From Sphingopyxis yananensis (lineage in GTDB: Bacteria; Pseudomonadota; Alphaproteobacteria; Sphingomonadales; Sphingomonadaceae), in NCBI RefSeq assembly GCF_020687785.1, contig NZ_JAJEWI010000005.1, positions 62,001-126,000 of the forward strand: 64,000 nt of DNA, given 5' to 3'. Every line of letters begins with the position of its first letter. Within the stretch, counting starts at the first letter, position 1. Below are positions 36,204-44,387 of this stretch, one piece after another. Under the pieces are notes generated by a model, which saw only the letters and a list, made by a program, of their open reading frames with translations, ran no database searches and was not told where the DNA came from. The translations under genes and the position numbers were made by a program.

Positions 36204-38357
36204 TTATTGTTCCACCCCCAATTGGGACAGGATGAAGGCATAGCTTTCTGCGGTTTCACGCAGCGATGACCAGCGACCTGATTTGCCGCCATGGCCCGCG
36301 CCCATGTTGGTGCGCAAAAGCAGCGTGGAGTCGTTGGTGCGGGTTGCGCGCAGCTTGGCTACCCATTTCGCGGGTTCCCAATAGGTTACGCGGGGATCGT
36401 TCAGTCCTGCGGTCACCAGCATTGGCGGATAGGCCTTGGCCGTCACATTTTCATAAGGGCTGTAGGAGCGGATATAGTCATAAGCCGCTTTGTCGGTGAT
36501 CGGGTTGCCCCATTCGGGCCATTCCCCGGGGGTCAAAGGCAGGTCTTTGTCGATCATCGTGTTGACCACATCGACAAAGGGCACATCGGCCAGCACCGCG
36601 CCCCATAATTCGGGCGCTTCATTATATACCACGCCCATCACCTGACCGCCAGCGCTGCCGCCTTCGATCGAGATTTTGCCCGCGCTGCTATATTTGCGGT
36701 CAATCAAACCGCGCGCTGCGTCGATGAAATCGTTGAAGGTGTTTTTGCGTTGGTTGGTCTTGCCCGCCAGATACCAACGCCGACCCAAATCATCGCCGCC
36801 GCGCACATGGGCGATGGCATAGATCATGCCGCGATCCAGCAACGACAGGCGCGTTGTCGAAAAGCCTGGCGATACGCGATACCCATAGCTGCCATAGGTA
36901 TAAAGGTGCAGCGGCGCGCTGCCGTCCAATTTTGTGTCTTTGTGATAGACCAAGGACACGGGAATGGTCGCACCATCGCGGGCGGGGATGCTAACCCATT
37001 CGGTTCGATATTGTTCGGAATTGTAACCGGATGGGATTTCCTGAACCTTCAGCGTTTCCAGCTTTTGCGTTGCCAAATCATAATCATAGACCGTATCGGG
37101 CGTGATCATCGATTCATAACCGATGCGCAATTTATCCTGATGATATTCGGGATTGTCGCCCAGACCCGCGACATAGGTTGCTTCGGGAAAGGCGATGCGG
37201 CCTGGCGTCAGCGGTGTTTCATAGCGGCGGATATCAATTTGATCCAAGCCGCCTTCGCGGGTCTCCAGCACGAAATAATCGCGGAAAATTGCCAAATCTG
37301 TGATGTAGACATCATCCGATCCGGCAATCAACGTGCTCCAATCATTCGGCTTGTCGATGCTGGCTGTGGCGACGCGGAAATTATCATGGTCATCATTGGT
37401 CAGAATATACAGACGGCCATCGCGTTCATCGACGCTATATTCGCGGCCTTTCTTGCGGGCCGACACCAGCATCGGCTTGGCGGTCACATCATTGGCGGGC
37501 AATAAATAGGCTTCGCTGGTTTCATTATCGCCTGTTGCGATGACGATATAATTATCCGCGGCTGTTTGCCCAATACCCACCGCAAAGCCGATATCCTGTT
37601 CTTGGAACAACAGCTTATCTTCGCTGACTGGTGTTCCCAATTTGTGCATCCGCACATTGTCGGTGCGCCAATTTTCATTGGCCAGACCATAAAGAACCGT
37701 ATCATTTTGTGCATTCCACACAATGGCAGACAAGGTTCCGGGAATGACGTCGGGCAGCAATTCTCCGCTTTCCAGATCGCGGAAGCGCACCTCAAAGCGT
37801 TCGGAGCCATTATCGTCATAACCATAGGCCAAAATTCGCCCATTGGGGGAAATAGACGCCTGACCCAGACGGAAATATTCTTTGCCATCCGCCAAGGCGA
37901 CTTCGTCCAATATCAACTGGGTGTCACCGCCCGCGACGGGTTTGCGGTACCATTTCTTATATTCCGCACCCTCTTCATATTCGATCCAATAAAGCCAATC
38001 GCCATCCTTTTGCGGAACGCTGCTGTCCGCTTCTTTGATGCGGCCCTTCATTTCCTGAAACAGCGTTTCCACCAAGGGCTGATGCGGCTTCATGACGGAG
38101 TCATAATAGGAATTTTCGGCGTTCACATAGGCCAGCACATCTTTGTCATCTACGGTGGGATAGCTTTGATCGCGCAGCCAATGCCATGGGTCTGACACGG
38201 ACTGGCCATGCAGTTCAAATTGATAGGGGCGCTGTTCGGCGACGGGTGCCGCAGGCAGGGTGGTCAATTTTGATTCTTTCTCATGGGCATTTGCGCCCGT
38301 TGTTATGACAAGCGGGGTAGCAATTGCGGCTAAAAACATCCAAATAGGCAGCATCAT
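36204..38357 (-). CDS. Oligopeptidase B-like S9A serine peptidase with signal sequence
   Basis: A 717-residue prolyl-oligopeptidase-family enzyme. An N-terminal hydrophobic segment (MMLPIWMFLAAIATPLVI) looks like a signal peptide or anchor. A beta-propeller domain (about 100-430) and a C-terminal alpha/beta hydrolase domain follow. The nucleophile is in EGGSAGGQVMG, the catalytic His in GAGHGGKSGR, and VTAGLNDPRV carries the probable Asp. Members cleave after basic residues in short peptides. Start is 38357 or 38354, after GGGAG. Divergent from aminopeptidase P. Confidence 0.9.
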   Translation of the reverse strand: MMLPIWMFLAAIATPLVITTGANAHEKESKLTTLPAAPVAEQRPYQFELHGQSVSDPWHWLRDQSYPTVDDKDVLAYVNAENSYYDSVMKPHQPLVETLFQEMKGRIKEADSSVPQKDGDWLYWIEYEEGAEYKKWYRKPVAGGDTQLILDEVALADGKEYFRLGQASISPNGRILAYGYDDNGSERFEVRFRDLESGELLPDVIPGTLSAIVWNAQNDTVLYGLANENWRTDNVRMHKLGTPVSEDKLLFQEQDIGFAVGIGQTAADNYIVIATGDNETSEAYLLPANDVTAKPMLVSARKKGREYSVDERDGRLYILTNDDHDNFRVATASIDKPNDWSTLIAGSDDVYITDLAIFRDYFVLETREGGLDQIDIRRYETPLTPGRIAFPEATYVAGLGDNPEYHQDKLRIGYESMITPDTVYDYDLATQKLETLKVQEIPSGYNSEQYRTEWVSIPARDGATIPVSLVYHKDTKLDGSAPLHLYTYGSYGYRVSPGFSTTRLSLLDRGMIYAIAHVRGGDDLGRRWYLAGKTNQRKNTFNDFIDAARGLIDRKYSSAGKISIEGGSAGGQVMGVVYNEAPELWGAVLADVPFVDVVNTMIDKDLPLTPGEWPEWGNPITDKAAYDYIRSYSPYENVTAKAYPPMLVTAGLNDPRVTYWEPAKWVAKLRATRTNDSTLLLRTNMGAGHGGKSGRWSSLRETAESYAFILSQLGVEQ

Positions 38358-38417
38358 TGTCACTCCCGCATTCACGGTCAATGGTGGTTGAGTGAGCTTA
38401 GGAACAAGGAAGTCCGC

Positions 38418-40244
38418 ATGTCTAGCCCCGTTCACGCCCAGCGCCTTGCTGCATTGCGATCAAATCTGCACGCAAAAGGCCTTGACGGTTTCATTGTCCC
38501 GATCAGCGACGAGCATATGAGCGAATATGTCGGCGACTATGCCCAGCGTTTGGCATGGTTGACCAATTTCGGCGGTTCGGCGGGAAGCGCGGCGATTTTG
38601 CCTGAAAATGCCGCCGTTTTCGTGGATGGGCGCTATGCCGTGCAAGTACGCGAACAGGTTGATGGCACCCTATATGACCATGTCGATGTGCCCGCATCCA
38701 ATATGGGGCTATGGTTGGCGGCGCATGTTCAGGCAGGACAGCGCATTGCCTATGACCCTTGGCTGCATGGCGCCGACTGGGCGGCCCAAATTTCGGCTAT
38801 TTTGGCCAGCAAAGGCGCGAGTCTTGTCGCGGTGGATGAAAATCCGATTGATGCCATTTGGGATGACCAGCCCGAACGCAGCCTGATTCCGCTGCGCGTT
38901 CATGACCTGTCGTTGGCGGGGCAAGCCGCCGTCGACAAGCGCCAGATGATTGCCGATTGGCTGAGCGATGAGGGGCTGGATTGCACGGTGATGACCGCGT
39001 TGGACAGCATTGCATGGACGTTTAACATTCGCGGCAGCGACGTCGATTGCACGCCGGTCGGCCTGTCTTTCGCGATTTTGCATAAGGATGCCACGGCCGA
39101 CCTCTATGTGGCGCTGGAAAAAATGACCGACGACGTGCGCGCGCATTTGGGCAACAGCGTCCGTGTTCATGATCGCGCCGATCTGGATGCCGCTTTGGCT
39201 GCGCTGGGCGGGCAAAAGGTGGCGGTGGACCCCGAACGGGCCGTCGCCGCAATCTTCGTCGCGCTGGACGCGGCGGGTGCGCATATTGTGCGCCGCCGTG
39301 ACCCTGCTGTGCTGCCCAAGGCGATTAAAAATGATGCGGAACTGGCGGGCACACGCGCGGCCCATGTCCGCGACGGTGTGGCGGTATCACGCTATTTAAA
39401 GTGGATGGACGACACGGCGCATTTGGGCGGCTTGGATGAACTGTCGGCTGCGGCCCAGCTCAAGCGCTTTCGCGAGGACAGCGGCTTGCTGCTCGACCTC
39501 AGCTTTGAAACCATCTCGGCGGCCGGTCCCAATGGGGCTTTGCCGCATTATAAGGTGGATGAGCGCAGCAACCGCGCCATTGAAAGCGGAACGCTCTATT
39601 TGGTCGACAGTGGCGGCCAATATGCGGACGGGACAACCGACATCACCCGCACCATAGCCATTGGCGAACCAACCGCCGAAATGCGCCGCCGGTTCACCCA
39701 AGTCCTTAAAGGGCATATCGCCTTGGCACAGGCCCGATTTCCATTGGGCACGCGGGGCAGCCAGTTGGATATTTTGGCCCGCCAATATTTGTGGGCCGAT
39801 GGTGTCGATTTTGCGCATGGCACTGGGCACGGCGTGGGCAGCTATTTGTCCGTTCACGAAGGGCCACAGCGCATTGCCAAGCCATCGGGTGGCCAAGCTG
39901 GCACCGAAGAGCCTTTGCATGCGGGTATGATCCTGTCGAACGAGCCGGGCTATTATAAAGCGGGCAGCTTTGGCATCCGGATTGAGAATCTTGTGGTTGT
40001 GGTCCCTGTCGACATTGCGGATGGCGAACAACCGATATTGGGATTTGAAACCATTACTTTTGTGCCCATTGCGCAAAACCTTATCGATCACACCATCCTG
40101 ACCGACAGCGAACGGACATGGCTGAACGACTATCATGCTGCGGTATACGACAAATTGTCCCCGACAATGACTGGCGATGATTTGGCATGGCTGGCGACGG
40201 CTTGCGCGCCCTTGGACGCGACCATCGCTGTGGCGGCGGAATAG
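38418..40244 (+). CDS. pepP: Xaa-Pro aminopeptidase (M24B)
   Basis: A 608-residue three-domain aminopeptidase P of the larger (eukaryotic-like) type. Two creatinase-like N-terminal domains precede the pita-bread catalytic domain. Metal ligands are visible in VDSGGQYADGTTDITRT (two Asp), GHGVGSYLSVHEGP, ILSNEPGYY and GFETITFVPI (two Glu). It removes N-terminal residues next to proline. ATG 38418 follows AAGGAAG. It is divergent from another peptidase gene. Confidence 0.94.
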   Translation: MSSPVHAQRLAALRSNLHAKGLDGFIVPISDEHMSEYVGDYAQRLAWLTNFGGSAGSAAILPENAAVFVDGRYAVQVREQVDGTLYDHVDVPASNMGLWLAAHVQAGQRIAYDPWLHGADWAAQISAILASKGASLVAVDENPIDAIWDDQPERSLIPLRVHDLSLAGQAAVDKRQMIADWLSDEGLDCTVMTALDSIAWTFNIRGSDVDCTPVGLSFAILHKDATADLYVALEKMTDDVRAHLGNSVRVHDRADLDAALAALGGQKVAVDPERAVAAIFVALDAAGAHIVRRRDPAVLPKAIKNDAELAGTRAAHVRDGVAVSRYLKWMDDTAHLGGLDELSAAAQLKRFREDSGLLLDLSFETISAAGPNGALPHYKVDERSNRAIESGTLYLVDSGGQYADGTTDITRTIAIGEPTAEMRRRFTQVLKGHIALAQARFPLGTRGSQLDILARQYLWADGVDFAHGTGHGVGSYLSVHEGPQRIAKPSGGQAGTEEPLHAGMILSNEPGYYKAGSFGIRIENLVVVVPVDIADGEQPILGFETITFVPIAQNLIDHTILTDSERTWLNDYHAAVYDKLSPTMTGDDLAWLATACAPLDATIAVAAE

Positions 40245-40254
40245 GGCGGGGCGC

Positions 40255-40713
40255 ATGAATCCAGATTATCTTACCGTCCCCCGCGATGCCTTTCGGGTTC
40301 ATGAGCTCATCCGTGTCCGGTTCAACGAGATTGATGGGCAGAATATCGTCTTTAATGGCAATTATCTGATCTACGCAGATATTGGCATTACGGAATATTT
40401 TCGTGCGTTGGGTAATGTCCAGCCGGGACCGTATTTTCACCAATATGGTACAGACATTCGCGAGCAGCATTGCGAGATTGTTTATCATGCATATGCAACC
40501 TTAGATGACCAAATCACCATAGCAGCCCGTGTTGCGGAATTTGGGCAGGCCCATTTCACGCTGCATTGTGCGATGTTTCGGGGGGATGATCGGCTGACGG
40601 ATGTGGCTATTCGTTATGGTCACATGGATTTGGACACGCAGCGCGAAGCGATTCTGCCAGGCAGTTTTATCGCAGAAGTGCGCCGATTCGAGCGAATTAC
40701 GCCGGATCAATAA
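40255..40713 (+). CDS. Acyl-CoA thioesterase, hot-dog fold (4HBT)
   Basis: A 152-residue hot-dog fold protein: RVRFNEIDGQNIVFNGNYLIYADIGITEYFRAL is the YbgC/4-hydroxybenzoyl-CoA thioesterase pattern with the Asp in the active-site loop. YHAYATLDD and FTLHCAMFRGD follow. Substrate unknown. ATG 40255 lies 10 bases after the pepP stop behind GGGCGGGGCG, so it is probably co-transcribed. Confidence 0.85.
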   Translation: MNPDYLTVPRDAFRVHELIRVRFNEIDGQNIVFNGNYLIYADIGITEYFRALGNVQPGPYFHQYGTDIREQHCEIVYHAYATLDDQITIAARVAEFGQAHFTLHCAMFRGDDRLTDVAIRYGHMDLDTQREAILPGSFIAEVRRFERITPDQ

Positions 40714-40767
40714 TTTGGAAATATCATAGGAATGGCGGTTTTCCGTCATTCCTAACCAAATTAGTCG

Positions 40768-40829
40768 AAAAAAAGGGCCACCCGAGGGTGGCCCGTGAAA
40801 GTTTTGGGAGAGGATGCCTAAAAGGCAAG
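40768..40829 (-). ncRNA. Candidate small RNA with CU-rich anti-SD-like motif
   Basis: On the minus strand a promoter-like pair (TTGCGA at 40861-40856 and AATATC at 40838-40833, spacer 17) is followed by a 5' hairpin TGCC-TTTTA-GGCA (40827-40815). An unpaired CATCCTCTCCCAAAAC comes next, then a strong hairpin GGGCCACCC/GGGTGGCCC with seven U after it (ending about 40768). This layout is that of alphaproteobacterial trans-acting sRNAs with CUCC motifs, such as the suhB/MmgR group. No coding gene on the minus strand needs the terminator. Confidence 0.5.
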
Positions 40830-40974
40830 TGTGATATTGCACTGCACAATGATTTTCGCAAGTAGTAAATTGCTATTTGAAGTTGCAGTTTTTGCAATCG
40901 TGCATCCAAACTGGCACGAAGATCATGGCAATCCTTCTCTCGCATATTCCATGGAATTGGCTTAGGCAGCGTAT

Positions 40975-41493
40975 ATGAAGATGTTTGGCAAAGTGGATAT
41001 CGGCGGCGGTCTGTCTGATTTTTGGACCTATATACGCCAGCCTAGGCCCCATCGCTGGCCGCTGATTGGCGTGTCAGCCGCGTTGGTATTTGTCATTTTC
41101 TATGGTTTTTCCAAATATTTAATCCCTGTCGAGCGGCCCAAGACGGATATCATCTATTTCGACAATTGGGCCGAGAACCGCGATGATAGCGCCGCCCGCG
41201 AAGCATGGGTGGAACGAGCGAAGGAAACGACTCGTCGCAACGCTTTGCGCCGCGCGGAATATCAAAAGCTCGCGAAGCTGTTGGGCGTGGAATATGATAG
41301 CAGCGAAGCGGACAAAGTGACGCGGGAAACATTGGGCGATGCCGCCGACGACCTGAACAAGCCGGTCGAACGTCCACGTTCGACGCTGGCAGAGCGCGCA
41401 GCGGGTAAGGCGAAGACCGAATCGCATAGCGAGTCGGCGGCGAATCCGTTGACCGATACCGCTGGCACCAAAACATCCGCCACCGCGCAATAA
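40975..41493 (+). CDS. Conserved hypothetical single-pass membrane protein
   Basis: A 172-residue protein with no family I can name. A short cytoplasmic start is followed by one transmembrane helix (about 28-48, WPLIGVSAALVFVIFYGFSKYL). A charged, Arg/Glu-rich helical region (REAWVERAKETTRRNALRRAEY) and a low-complexity Ala/Ser/Thr tail follow. It ends 10 bases before ribD and shares its strand, so it may be the first gene of the ribD-ribE transcript. A role in riboflavin synthesis is not implied. Confidence 0.7.
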   Translation: MKMFGKVDIGGGLSDFWTYIRQPRPHRWPLIGVSAALVFVIFYGFSKYLIPVERPKTDIIYFDNWAENRDDSAAREAWVERAKETTRRNALRRAEYQKLAKLLGVEYDSSEADKVTRETLGDAADDLNKPVERPRSTLAERAAGKAKTESHSESAANPLTDTAGTKTSATAQ

Positions 41494-41503
41494 GGGGCAG
41501 GCG

Positions 41504-42517
41504 ATGCAAATCGGTCATGAAGAATCGCCGAGTCCTGAGATATTGAAACGCGATCGGCTGTGGATGGCGGCCTGTATTGCTTTGTCCCAGCGTGCGCGCC
41601 CTGACAGCGCACCCAACCCCAATGTTGGCTGTCTGATAGTCAGGGACGGGCATGTTGTGGGCCGTGGCTGGACACAGGCGGGTGGACGCCCCCATGCCGA
41701 GGCTATGGCCCTGCAACAAGCGGGCAGGCGGGCGCAGCGCGCTACCGTTTATGCGAGCTTGGAACCATGCGCCCATATCAGCGCACGCGGACCAAGCTGT
41801 GCCGATTTGCTGATACAGGCTGGCGTTGGGGAAGTGGTGATTGCCACCCAAGACCCAGACCCCCGCACCAACGGACAGGGCATTGCACGGTTGCGGGCGG
41901 CGGGCATCCTGGTGCGCCTGTCCTGTATGCCGGACGAAGCACGTCGGGCCATGGCACCATGGTGGACCCGCCAACTGCGCCAGCGCCCCTATATCAGCTT
42001 GAAATTGGCGACATCGCTGGATGGCTGCATCGCTATGGCGGATGGTAGCAGCCGCTGGATTACCGGCGATCGCGCCCGCGCCCATGGCCATTTGGAACGG
42101 GCGCGGCATCAGGCGATTTTGGTAGGGCGCGGAACCTATGACGCGGACGCGCCGACATTGGATGTCCGCTTGGCGGGCATGGAACAACGTAGCCCCAAGC
42201 GCCTGATGCTGACCAGCCAGCCTGCGCCAGATGGATGGACCGCGCTGGCATCGCCTGACGCTCTACGTGACCTAGAAGGCGTGGATTCGCTGTTGATCGA
42301 GGGGGGTGCCAAAGCGGCGGCTGCCTTTTTACAGGCGGATATGGTGGACCGGCTGCTGCTATATCGCGCACCGATTTTGCTGGGCGGGGGGCGGCCTTGT
42401 CTGGCGGATATCGGCCTTGAGCAATTGGCTGACGCGCATGGATGGTGGCAGCATCGCAGCCAGCACAGGCTTGGCAGCGATCAGTTGGACGTTTATGAAC
42501 GGATCAGGAAGGATTAA
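41504..42517 (+). CDS. ribD: Bifunctional riboflavin deaminase/reductase
   Basis: A 337-residue enzyme for the second and third steps from GTP in riboflavin synthesis. The N-terminal zinc deaminase has PNPNVGCLIV, HAEAMAL and the PCAHISARGPSC zinc motif (about 55-105). The C-terminal reductase domain has RPYISLKLATSLDGCIA and ILVGRGTYDADAP. It precedes ribE by 5 bases. Confidence 0.95.
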   Translation: MQIGHEESPSPEILKRDRLWMAACIALSQRARPDSAPNPNVGCLIVRDGHVVGRGWTQAGGRPHAEAMALQQAGRRAQRATVYASLEPCAHISARGPSCADLLIQAGVGEVVIATQDPDPRTNGQGIARLRAAGILVRLSCMPDEARRAMAPWWTRQLRQRPYISLKLATSLDGCIAMADGSSRWITGDRARAHGHLERARHQAILVGRGTYDADAPTLDVRLAGMEQRSPKRLMLTSQPAPDGWTALASPDALRDLEGVDSLLIEGGAKAAAAFLQADMVDRLLLYRAPILLGGGRPCLADIGLEQLADAHGWWQHRSQHRLGSDQLDVYERIRKD

Positions 42518-42522
42518 GCGCC

Positions 42523-43164
42523 ATGTTTACAGGAATCATCACCGATATCGGCCGGATTCGTAGCCGCGAAGATCGTGGGGATACGCGATTGGTGATTGCC
42601 ACCGTTTATGACCCTGCAACCATCGATATGGGCGCTTCCATTGCGTGTTCCGGCGCCTGCCTGACGGTGGTCGACAAGGGCACGGACGATAAAGGACATT
42701 GGTTCGCCATTGACGCCAGCGCCGAAACCTTGGCCTGCACCGCCGAGGGCATGTGGGATGCGGGCCGCCGGTTGAATCTGGAACGGGCGATGAAAATTGG
42801 CGACGAATTGGGCGGCCATATTGTGACCGGCCATGTCGATGGCGTGGGCCAAATGGTGTCGGTGACCCCCAGCGGCGATTCCGTCATCATCACCATCGCT
42901 GCGCCTGCCAGCCTAGCGCCCTATATTGCGGCCAAAGGGTCTATTACGGTGAATGGCGTGTCATTGACCGTCAACAGCGTGAGCGATCAAGCCAATGGGG
43001 ACGCGCATTTCACACTGAATATCATTCCTCACACCCAAGAAATGACCACGCTGGACGAAGCGGCAGCGGGCGTTTTGGTGAATTTGGAAATTGATATTTT
43101 GGCCCGCTACCTCAGCCGGATGAAAGATCGTTTTGCCGGCGGTTCCCTATCGCTAGCAGCCTGA
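42523..43164 (+). CDS. ribE: Riboflavin synthase alpha chain
   Basis: A 213-residue protein with two lumazine-binding repeats: MFTGIITDIGRI starts the first and GGHIVTGHVDGVGQM the second. SGACLTVV and VNGVSLTVNSV are the paired ligand loops. It dismutates two dimethylribityllumazines to riboflavin. The substrate-forming enzymes RibB and RibH are encoded 6 kb away on the other strand. Confidence 0.96.
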   Translation: MFTGIITDIGRIRSREDRGDTRLVIATVYDPATIDMGASIACSGACLTVVDKGTDDKGHWFAIDASAETLACTAEGMWDAGRRLNLERAMKIGDELGGHIVTGHVDGVGQMVSVTPSGDSVIITIAAPASLAPYIAAKGSITVNGVSLTVNSVSDQANGDAHFTLNIIPHTQEMTTLDEAAAGVLVNLEIDILARYLSRMKDRFAGGSLSLAA

Positions 43165-43194
43165 CGCCCCGAAAGCGGACGAACAGGCCGTTCA

Positions 43195-43662
43195 TTATAT
43201 ATCGCTAAGTGGCGGCACCAGCGTAGGGTTGATGACCTGCATGTGCCGCCGCATGGCTGTGCGGGCCAAGCGTAGCCACTCGGCCTTGCGCCGTGCAGCC
43301 GGCAGGGGATGCAGCGTGGCTGGGCGAACAATCGCCGCTTCATAAGTATTGGCGACAATCAGGCCAGATCGGCTGGGCAGATAGGCTTCGCTATCCAATA
43401 TGTCGGCGTTCAGGCCAGCGGGCAGGGCCCAGTAAAATTTGTCGCAATAGTCCAGATATTCGGGCCATTTTTTGTCCGAATGCAGGTCCGCTCGGCTGAC
43501 CTTAATTTCCACGATGATGATTTGCCCCTTGGAATCCAGCGCCGTGATGTCGCTGCGCCGCCCGTTGGGCAAGGGCACTTCGGGTAAAATGACCATGTCG
43601 TGAAGGGCGAATAGCCGGCCAACCCCGCGGGCAACATCGGCGGCTGTTAACCGGCTATCCAT
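43195..43662 (-). CDS. mmcB: MmcB family DNA repair protein
   Basis: A 155-residue protein with the restriction-like PD-(D/E)xK pattern of MmcB (DUF1052): GRRSDITALDSKGQIIIVEIKVSRADLHSDKKWPEYLDYCDKFYWA. Catalytic-type residues D and ExK are intact. MmcB was named in Caulobacter as a DNA-damage-associated gene. It begins 17 bases after the ssb stop, so it is likely co-transcribed with ssb. No canonical GTTC-N7-GTTC LexA box was seen upstream of the pair. Confidence 0.85.
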   Translation of the reverse strand: MDSRLTAADVARGVGRLFALHDMVILPEVPLPNGRRSDITALDSKGQIIIVEIKVSRADLHSDKKWPEYLDYCDKFYWALPAGLNADILDSEAYLPSRSGLIVANTYEAAIVRPATLHPLPAARRKAEWLRLARTAMRRHMQVINPTLVPPLSDI

Positions 43663-43679
43663 TTATCATATCTTGATGA

Positions 43680-44261
43680 TCAGAAGGGCACATCATCATC
43701 CAAGTCGGAATCAAATGGCGCACGGCCGCCGCCGTTGCCGCCGCTCGATCCGCCACCTTGGTTCCAGCTGCTGCCGCCGCCGCCTTGGTTCCAGCCGCCG
43801 CCGCTATTGCCGCTGCTGCTGCCCCAATCGTCACCGCCGCCGCCGGTGTTGCCCCAGTCCGAACCGCCACGATCCCCGCCGCGCGAGCCACCGCCGCTGC
43901 CGCCGCCCGATGGGCCGTCCAACATGGTCAGCGATCCGCCCATGCCAGCGACCACCACTTCGGTGGTGTAACGGTCATTGCCGTCGCGGTCTTGCCATTT
44001 GCGGGTGCGCAAATTGCCTTCGATATAGACTTTGCTGCCCTTTTTCAAAAAGCGTTCCACCACGCCGACCAAGCCGTCACCATTGATGACGACGCTGTGC
44101 CATTCGGTGCGCTCCTTGCGCTCGCCAGACATGCGGTCTTTCCACTGTTCCGACGTGGCAATGCGCAAATTGGCGATTTTACCGCCGTTTTGGAAAGACT
44201 TAATTTCAGGATCGGCGCCAAGATTGCCGATCAAAATGACCTTGTTGACGCTGCCAGCCAT
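43680..44261 (-). CDS. ssb: Single-stranded DNA-binding protein
   Basis: A 193-residue SSB. The OB-fold (about 1-108) has [29 protein letters not shown] and [17 protein letters not shown] Gly/Asn/Gln/Trp-rich linker with short WNQGGG-type repeats runs from about 120 to 180. The acidic C-terminal tip ends DDDVPF, the site that binds partner repair and replication proteins. It heads the ssb-mmcB pair. Confidence 0.97.
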   Translation of the reverse strand: MAGSVNKVILIGNLGADPEIKSFQNGGKIANLRIATSEQWKDRMSGERKERTEWHSVVINGDGLVGVVERFLKKGSKVYIEGNLRTRKWQDRDGNDRYTTEVVVAGMGGSLTMLDGPSGGGSGGGSRGGDRGGSDWGNTGGGGDDWGSSSGNSGGGWNQGGGGSSWNQGGGSSGGNGGGRAPFDSDLDDDVPF

Positions 44262-44387
44262 TGCCGCTTCGCTCCGTTCAAAATGCCCGAATGGGAAAAT
44301 ATAGGGCCGCGAGCATAAAGCGCACGACCATATATTAAAGACTTGTCTGCCCTAAACGGGAAAGCGCGAATAGCCAAGAAATTTGGC

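Noticed and set aside
36750-37505. 251-codon plus-strand open frame
   Set aside because: Entirely antisense to the well-supported oligopeptidase B gene; no domain or ribosome-binding site.
40724-40945. 73-codon minus-strand frame over the sRNA candidate
   Set aside because: Composition is not gene-like and it would run through the terminator hairpin; the small RNA explanation fits better.
43758-44318. Alanine-rich 186-codon plus-strand frame
   Set aside because: Caused by the glycine-codon repeats of the ssb linker read on the opposite strand.
44262-44387. LexA box upstream of ssb-mmcB
   Set aside because: No GTTC-N7-GTTC motif was found in the 126-base gap.
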